A stretch of 9,872 bases of DNA from an uncultured Eubacteriales bacterium (lineage in GTDB: Bacteria; Bacillota; Clostridia; Lachnospirales; Bianqueaceae), in NCBI GenBank assembly GCA_900322165.1, contig ONYR01000090.1:1-9872 (forward strand), in the 5' to 3' direction. Under the pieces are notes generated by a model, which saw nothing but the letters and a program-made list of their open reading frames with translations, ran no database searches and had not been told where the DNA came from. Made by a program: the position numbers and the translations under genes. Positions 5,596 to 9,872 of the stretch are shown here, in pieces (position 1 is the first letter of the stretch; each line of letters starts with the position of its first letter).

Positions 5596-6675
5596 TCAGT
5601 GAATAAACATCGCGTCGCCGAAGCTGAAGAAGCGGTAGCGTTCTTTGACAGCTTCGTTGTAGGCAGCGAGTACATGGTCCCAGCCGGCCAGAGCGCTCAC
5701 GAGCATGATGAGCGTGGATTCAGGAAGGTGGAAGTTAGTGATAAGTCCATCGAGAACCTTGAAACGGTAGCCCGGATAGATGAAGATCCCGGTCTCAGAT
5801 GCGCCCGGAACCACACGACCGGAATCATCAGCAGCGGATTCAAGGGTGCGGCAGGACGTGGTACCGACGGCAATGATGCGGCCGCCTTCCTGTTTCGTGC
5901 GGTTGATCTCCTCAGCCGTTTTCGCGTTGATGTGATAGACTTCGCGGTGCATGACATGGTCCTCGATGCGGTCGACCTTTACCGGACGGAACGTGCCGAG
6001 TCCAACATGAAGCGTGACATAGGAAATACCGATTCCCTGATCCTCCAGCTGCTTCAGCAGATCCTTGGTGAAGTGAAGACCGGCTGTCGGTGCTGCCGCC
6101 GAGCCTTCTTCGCGTGCGTATACCGTCTGATACCGATCGCGGTCTTTCAAGGTTTCATGAATGTAGGGAGGAAGAGGCATCTGGCCAAGCTGATCGAGGA
6201 TCTCTTCAAATACTCCCTGAAACTCAAAGCGGACGATTCGGTTACCGTCTTCAAGCACATGAAGGATCTCGGCTTTGAGTCTGCCGTCGCCAAAGGATAA
6301 CCGATGACCGCGGCGTGCGCGCTTTCCGGGTCCGGCGAGCGTTTCCCAAAAGACACAAGCCTGATCGTCAGAAACAGACAGATCCGGAACTGCCTGCTGA
6401 ACTTCCTCAAGCGTCAGACGTTTCAAAAGCAACAGTTCAACTTCCGTACCCGAGTCAATGCGATGCCCGATCAGACGAGCCGGCAATACTTTGGTGTCAT
6501 TCAGTACCAGACGATCGCCGGGGCGAAGCAGCGTCGGGATCTCATAAAAATGACGGTGCTCGATTTCACCGGTCTTCTTATCCAGCAGCATCAGCCGAGA
6601 ATCGGAACGGTTTTCGAGCGGTGTCTGTGCGATGAGCTCTTCGGGAAGGTCATAATAAAAGTCATGTGTATTCAT
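5596..6675 (-). CDS. queA: S-adenosylmethionine:tRNA ribosyltransferase-isomerase QueA
   Basis: QueA transfers and isomerises the ribosyl group of S-adenosylmethionine onto preQ1 already placed at position 34 of GUN-anticodon tRNAs, making epoxyqueuosine. The 359-residue protein is complete and slightly longer than the usual 340-350, owing to an extra stretch around residues 86-108. Conserved landmarks are FYYDLPEELIAQTPLENR near the N-terminus, VLNDTKVLPARL at 57-68, GSAAAPTAGLHFT at 191-203, VGLGTFRPV at 224-232, TNFHLPESTLIMLVSA at 313-328, and the C-terminal FFSFGDAMFI. The ATG at 6673-6675 fits the family's usual start. Upstream on this strand a weak GGAAA is very close and AAAGGAA is 13 bases away, so the ribosome site is modest. 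Neighbouring tgt, queG or ruvB, often linked elsewhere, are absent, so queA stands alone between a convergent hydrolase and a divergent regulator. Confidence 0.97.
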   Translation of the reverse strand: MNTHDFYYDLPEELIAQTPLENRSDSRLMLLDKKTGEIEHRHFYEIPTLLRPGDRLVLNDTKVLPARLIGHRIDSGTEVELLLLKRLTLEEVQQAVPDLSVSDDQACVFWETLAGPGKRARRGHRLSFGDGRLKAEILHVLEDGNRIVRFEFQGVFEEILDQLGQMPLPPYIHETLKDRDRYQTVYAREEGSAAAPTAGLHFTKDLLKQLEDQGIGISYVTLHVGLGTFRPVKVDRIEDHVMHREVYHINAKTAEEINRTKQEGGRIIAVGTTSCRTLESAADDSGRVVPGASETGIFIYPGYRFKVLDGLITNFHLPESTLIMLVSALAGWDHVLAAYNEAVKERYRFFSFGDAMFIH

Positions 6676-6716
6676 GGTTTCCGCAGTATTCCTTTACAGT
6701 GAAAATAACAGCGCTT

Positions 6717-6745
6717 ATTATATCATGAATTTGATTAATTTTGAA
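6717..6745 (-). promoter_or_regulatory. Probable queA promoter
   Basis: On the minus strand, a perfect TATAAT (plus-strand ATTATA at 6717-6722) is preceded at 17-base spacing by TTCAAA (plus-strand TTTGAA at 6740-6745), which matches four of six -35 consensus bases. Transcription would start near 6710, about 35 bases before the queA ATG. The -35 overlaps the first TTGAATTAA repeat at 6741-6749. Confidence 0.6.
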
Positions 6746-6790
6746 TTAAGATATCAATTGAAAGTGCGTTTTCTCTTGAATTAAATCAAA
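6730..6790. repeat. AT-rich repeats in the divergent queA / regulator control region
   Basis: TTGAATTAA occurs twice in the same orientation, at 6741-6749 and 6776-6784. Outside and overlapping them, TTTGATTAATT (6730-6740) is nearly the reverse complement of AATTAAATCAAA (6779-6790), with one base inserted. A perfect 8-base palindrome TCAATTGA (6754-6761) lies between them. The copies overlap the -35 regions of queA and of the distal promoter for the regulator, so this could be a shared operator. AT-rich sequence makes some of these matches likely by chance. Confidence 0.4.
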
Positions 6791-6804
6791 GGTAGTGTTA
6801 TTAT
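6776..6804 (+). promoter_or_regulatory. Possible distal promoter for the DtxR-like regulator
   Basis: TTGAAT at 6776-6781 (four of six consensus bases) and TATTAT at 6799-6804 (five of six) are spaced by 17 bases. It would give a leader of about 115 bases before the ATG at 6925. It overlaps the second TTGAATTAA repeat, hinting at regulation at the -35. Confidence 0.45.
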
Positions 6805-6846
6805 AAAGAATCGAGAATGCGCAATAATGCATAAAGAAAGGCTATA

Positions 6847-6874
6847 CTGCAAGTGTTGCGTGTCCGTATATAAT
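6847..6874 (+). promoter_or_regulatory. Possible proximal promoter for the DtxR-like regulator
   Basis: A perfect TATAAT lies at 6869-6874. The best -35 at normal spacing is only CTGCAA (6847-6852, 16-base spacing, three of six matches), and no TG extension precedes the -10, so activity may need help from a regulator. Just downstream, GGCA (6884-6887) and TGCC (6895-6898) form a short inverted repeat at the expected transcription start. Confidence 0.45.
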
Positions 6875-6924
6875 AGTGTAACAGGCAGAAATATTGCCAC
6901 AATTCATCAGTGAGGGAGCAAAAC

Positions 6925-7293
6925 ATGCATCTTACGTCATCTCAGCTGCGTTATCTGTTTGTATTGAAGGAGATTACAGACGAGCGCGGTCAGGGAGCCA
7001 AAATCAAACTCGAGGATCTATCCGACACGCTCAAAGTCAGTAAACCGAGCGTCCATCGCATGATGGAAGTCTTCAAGAATCTTGGAATTCTTGAAGAAAA
7101 GCGCGGGATCGCCGGACTGACTCAGCTTGGAGCTGAAACAGCCGAGGCTTATTCCAAGCGGTATCAACTGATCGATACTTATCTGAAAGATAAGGTCGGA
7201 GTTGGCGAGAGTGAGGCGGATGAGCTGGCAATCTCGATTCTGGGATGCAGTGAAACATCGGTCGATGCATATATAGCCAAAACAGCTTTCTAA
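6925..7293 (+). CDS. DtxR/MntR-like winged-helix regulator with most metal ligands missing
   Basis: This is a 122-residue DNA-binding protein. Residues about 1-65 form a winged helix with the recognition-helix region LEDLSDTLKVSKPSVHRMMEVFKNLGILEE, close to the DtxR/MntR pattern. Residues 66-115 match the dimerisation helices (LTQLGAETAEAYSKRYQLIDTYLKDKVGV). Aligned by eye with B. subtilis MntR, the metal ligands are largely absent: the two N-terminal acidic ligands fall on Ser/Gln and Arg, the ligand His in RHELL is Tyr80 (RYQLI), and the EGIEHH segment is ELAISI, keeping at most one Glu. It may therefore sense something other than Mn/Fe or act without a ligand. ATG 6925 is chosen over GTG 6910 because AGGGAG (6913-6918) lies six bases before it. 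It is divergent from queA and is followed by its own terminator. Confidence 0.82.
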   Translation: MHLTSSQLRYLFVLKEITDERGQGAKIKLEDLSDTLKVSKPSVHRMMEVFKNLGILEEKRGIAGLTQLGAETAEAYSKRYQLIDTYLKDKVGVGESEADELAISILGCSETSVDAYIAKTAF

Positions 7294-7314
7294 GAAACAG
7301 AAGCATGTGTGTAG

Positions 7315-7347
7315 AAAAGGGCAGTCTGACCTTCAGATTGCCCTTTT
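7315..7347 (+). terminator. Rho-independent terminator after the DtxR-like gene
   Basis: Two 15-base arms (7315-7329 and 7333-7347) pair with one G-T wobble around a three-base CCT loop. The core is GGGCAGTCTGA against TCAGATTGCCC, with an A-run on the left and TTTT on the right. It starts about 20 bases after the stop codon at 7291-7293 and isolates the regulator from the following gene. Confidence 0.88.
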
Positions 7348-7372
7348 GTCATATCGAAGAAGTTTCTCTGTC

Positions 7373-7401
7373 TTTACTATTGATGTTGAATTTGATACAA
7401 T
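7373..7401 (+). promoter_or_regulatory. Probable promoter for the YfhO-family gene
   Basis: TTTACT at 7373-7378 (four of six) and TACAAT at 7396-7401 (five of six) are spaced by 17 bases. Transcription would start near 7408, giving a leader of about 30 bases that contains the GGAG ribosome site at 7427-7430. Confidence 0.6.
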
Positions 7402-7436
7402 GTTAAAAGGTGTTTTACCGCGAAATGGAGATTATG

Positions 7437-9872
7437 ATGAATACAGTGAAGGTTGAGCGATTATATCTCAAAACGTTCCTGATCACTTTAGGGGCGGCAG
7501 CCTTGATTTTCCTGCCGGCTATGATCTATGACCAGGGGTATTTTCTGTTTGTCGGCGATTTTAACTCCCAGCAGATCCCGTTCTACATGAATGTTCATGA
7601 TTCGATCCGGGCCGGGGAGTGGGGCTGGAACTGGTATACGGACCTGGGCGCGAACATGATCGGCTCCTATACCTTTTATCTTCTGGGAAGTCCGTTCTTC
7701 TACCTGACGATTCCGCTTCCGTCAAGCTGGGTCCCTTATACGCTCGGACCGCTTCTGATGCTGAAAATGGCGTGCTGCGCCTTGTTTGCCTGTGTTTATC
7801 TGAAACGCTACGTAAAGCATGAGATCTTCGCCATGCTCGGCGGCATGCTTTACGCTTTTTCGGGATATTCGATCTACAATATTTTCTTTAATCATTTCCA
7901 TGAAGCAATCGTTTTCTTCCCGCTGATGCTCTATGCGCTTGATGAGTGGATGGAGAATGGCAGAAGAGGACTGTTCGCCCTGACCGTCTGCTTAAACGCT
8001 CTGATCAATTATTTCTTCTTCTTCGGCGAAGTAGTATTCGTCATCATTTATTACTTCGTTCGCCTGTTTTCAGGCGGCTACGAGAAGAGCTGGCGGAAAT
8101 TCTGGGGCATTGCCATGGAAGCCGTGATCGGTTTTATGATGAGCTTTGTTCTGATGGTGCCTTCGGCGCTGTCGGTGCTTCAGAATTCCAGAGTCAGCAA
8201 GTTCCCGAGCGGCTTTGCGGTGTGGCTTTACAGCAGTAAGGAAAGACTGCCTGCGATTATCAACAGCTTCCTTTTCCCGCCGGAGCTTCCCTCGAAGCAG
8301 GTCTTCCTTCCGGATGCGAATACCAAGTGGACCTCACTTTCAGCCTATCTTCCGATCGTGAGCTGTACCGGTGCGATCGTCTACATGCAGAATCGTCGCC
8401 GCGACTGGCTCAGCCGTCTGATGCGCACGCTGCTTGTGATGGCCTTGATTCCCGGTCTGAATGCGCTTTTTGTTGCGTTTAACGCGTCCTACTATGCCCG
8501 CTGGTTCTACATGTTTGTACTGATTCTGATTCTCGCTACCATCATCAGCATGGATAACGGTCTTGAAAAGGGCTATCAGCGTGTTTCGTGGCAGGTACTG
8601 GCCGTTACGCTTGCGATCGTGATGGCGCTGGCTCTGACGCCTCAGATGCAGGATGGAAAGATCTCCCGGATCGGTCTTTACGATGAAGAATACTGGCCAT
8701 ACTTTATCGCGGTGGCAGCCTCCGCGATCTTTGGCATGCTTGTCTTCATCCTCCTTCAGACCGGAATGAGGAACGAGCCGAAAGCGTTCGCCAAACGCAT
8801 GATGATCGCGGTATGTATCTTCTCTGTCCTGTATGGCAATTTCTTCGTTTACTGGGGAAAAACGCGTTCCTATGATACCAAGAATTATCTGATTCCGGAT
8901 GCGATTCAGGGAGAAGAAAAGATCACGATCCCGGACAAGGATGAAGTGATCCGTATCGATGCGGACGATACCCTGATCAATATGGGCATGTTCTGGAAGA
9001 TTTCGTGTATGCGTGCGTTCCACTCGGTCGTGCCCGGCTCGATCATGGATTTCTATAAGTACATCGGCGAGAAACGTGATGTGAGTTCAAAGATTCCGGA
9101 GGAGCAGTACGCGGTGCGCGGCTTGCTTTCGGTTCACTGGTATTTCGACCGCATCAACATGTCTTCGAATTTCGGCGATCCCGGATCGACCGAGACGCTG
9201 ATGCCCGGATATACCTACTATGATACGATGGCCGGCTACCGGGTCTGGGAGAACGATTATTATGTCCCGATGGGATTCACCTACGATCAATATATTCTTG
9301 ATACCGATCTGGATCTGATTACGGATTCCTCGAAGGCGGCCATGATGCTTCACGCGGTTCGCCTGAATCCGCAGCAGGTCTTCAAATATCAGAATATGCT
9401 TACCAGGTTTTCGCCGGAAGAAGAAGGATTCCGAGCGACGAAATACTCGTACTTTGAAGACTGTCTGAAACATCGGGAAGAGACGGTTGAGAACGTCGTG
9501 CGGACAAAGAACGGCGGCATCACCTGTGAAAGCCATTTCGACACCGATGAATTTGTCTTCTTCAGCATTCCGTGGGATGAGGGGTGGAGCTGCTTCATTG
9601 ACGGTGCGGAAACAGAGATCGAAAAGGTCAATGTCGGTTTCATGGCCATCGTTGTACCGTCCGGCGACCATGTGATCGAGTTTAAGTACGAGACTCCCGG
9701 ACTGAAGATCGGATTCCTGGCTTCCCTGATCGGTACGGTTCTGCTTGGGATCTATTACTACTTCGCGTGCAAGTGTGATAAAAAACGCAAGGAAAAGGAA
9801 GAACGCCTGATCGCGCTGAAGGACAAAGCGTTAGCGCTCGGAGAGATCATTGTCGATACGAGTGACACTTCC
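7437..9872 (+). CDS. yfhO: YfhO-family polytopic membrane protein (probable GT-C glycosyltransferase), 3'-truncated
   Basis: The frame is open from here to the right edge, 812 codons without a stop, so the end is missing. In B. subtilis YfhO belongs to the lipoteichoic-acid glycosylation pathway, transferring sugar from a lipid carrier on the outer face. A similar role here is inferred. About 13 hydrophobic helices occupy residues 12-475. The first extracytoplasmic loop has GDFNSQQIPFY with Asp41 at the place expected for a GT-C acidic residue. A large outside domain covers about 475-755 and is followed by a last helix at 758-777 (GFLASLIGTVLLGIYYYF). Unusually, a charged cytoplasmic tail (CKCDKKRKEKEERL) continues past that helix to the edge. 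Three in-frame ATGs (7425, 7434, 7437) compete. The one at 7437 is six bases after GGAG (7427-7430), the best spacing. Other polyprenyl-linked sugar or acyl transfer roles are possible. Confidence 0.9.
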   Translation, partial: MNTVKVERLYLKTFLITLGAAALIFLPAMIYDQGYFLFVGDFNSQQIPFYMNVHDSIRAGEWGWNWYTDLGANMIGSYTFYLLGSPFFYLTIPLPSSWVPYTLGPLLMLKMACCALFACVYLKRYVKHEIFAMLGGMLYAFSGYSIYNIFFNHFHEAIVFFPLMLYALDEWMENGRRGLFALTVCLNALINYFFFFGEVVFVIIYYFVRLFSGGYEKSWRKFWGIAMEAVIGFMMSFVLMVPSALSVLQNSRVSKFPSGFAVWLYSSKERLPAIINSFLFPPELPSKQVFLPDANTKWTSLSAYLPIVSCTGAIVYMQNRRRDWLSRLMRTLLVMALIPGLNALFVAFNASYYARWFYMFVLILILATIISMDNGLEKGYQRVSWQVLAVTLAIVMALALTPQMQDGKISRIGLYDEEYWPYFIAVAASAIFGMLVFILLQTGMRNEPKAFAKRMMIAVCIFSVLYGNFFVYWGKTRSYDTKNYLIPDAIQGEEKITIPDKDEVIRIDADDTLINMGMFWKISCMRAFHSVVPGSIMDFYKYIGEKRDVSSKIPEEQYAVRGLLSVHWYFDRINMSSNFGDPGSTETLMPGYTYYDTMAGYRVWENDYYVPMGFTYDQYILDTDLDLITDSSKAAMMLHAVRLNPQQVFKYQNMLTRFSPEEEGFRATKYSYFEDCLKHREETVENVVRTKNGGITCESHFDTDEFVFFSIPWDEGWSCFIDGAETEIEKVNVGFMAIVVPSGDHVIEFKYETPGLKIGFLASLIGTVLLGIYYYFACKCDKKRKEKEERLIALKDKALALGEIIVDTSDTS

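Noticed and set aside
5599..6300. Plus-strand open frame of 233 codons opposite queA.
   Set aside because: QueA is complete and highly conserved on the minus strand. The plus-strand frame shows no family motif and crosses no promoter.
8340..9671. Two minus-strand open frames (8340-9023 and 9087-9671) within the YfhO-family gene.
   Set aside because: The plus-strand frame encodes a coherent multi-helix YfhO protein through the whole stretch. The minus-strand frames are His/Arg-rich shadows.

Overview
The window reads as ordinary chromosomal DNA of a low-to-mid-GC Gram-positive bacterium (Firmicutes, probably Clostridia or a related lineage). The basis is a Rex redox repressor with strong Shine-Dalgarno sites, the lspA-rluD/ylyB gene pair, consensus sigma-A type promoters (TATAAT with 17-base spacing), a SleB-type cell-wall hydrolase and a YfhO-type membrane protein. 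A species cannot be named from sequence reading alone. No mobile element, CRISPR array, tRNA or rRNA was seen, and no gene-free stretch exceeds 300 bases.

Layout, left to right. (1) The 3' part of lspA (signal peptidase II) overlaps by 8 bases a RluA/RluD-family pseudouridine synthase. (2) After a 96-base gap carrying a promoter come rex and, four bases further on, a 751-residue protein with an N-terminal LOTUS/OST-HTH-like domain, a large DUF3825-like domain, and two lysine-free segments rich in Tyr, Arg, Asn and Gln. (3) A 249-base gap holds an inverted repeat, a consensus promoter and a possible 45-codon leader ORF. It is followed by a secreted cell-wall hydrolase with a Glu/Thr/Ser-rich linker, starting at TTG 4621. 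(4) A bidirectional terminator separates this gene from the convergent queA (tRNA queuosine pathway) on the minus strand. (5) A 249-base AT-rich divergent region separates queA from a short DtxR/MntR-like regulator that lacks most of the usual metal ligands. (6) After a clear terminator and a new promoter, a YfhO-family polytopic membrane protein runs off the right edge.

How the genes fit together: lspA (lipoprotein maturation), the hydrolase (peptidoglycan) and YfhO (probable extracytoplasmic glycosyl transfer) are envelope functions. The RluD-like enzyme, QueA and the LOTUS/DUF3825 protein act, or probably act, on RNA. Rex and the DtxR-like protein are regulators. The most unusual item is the rex-linked LOTUS/DUF3825 protein, whose tails resemble the low-complexity regions of eukaryotic RNA-granule proteins. 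The next most notable are the degenerate DtxR-like regulator with a repeated TTGAATTAA sequence over both divergent -35 regions, and the leader ORF whose stop codon overlaps the hydrolase TTG start.
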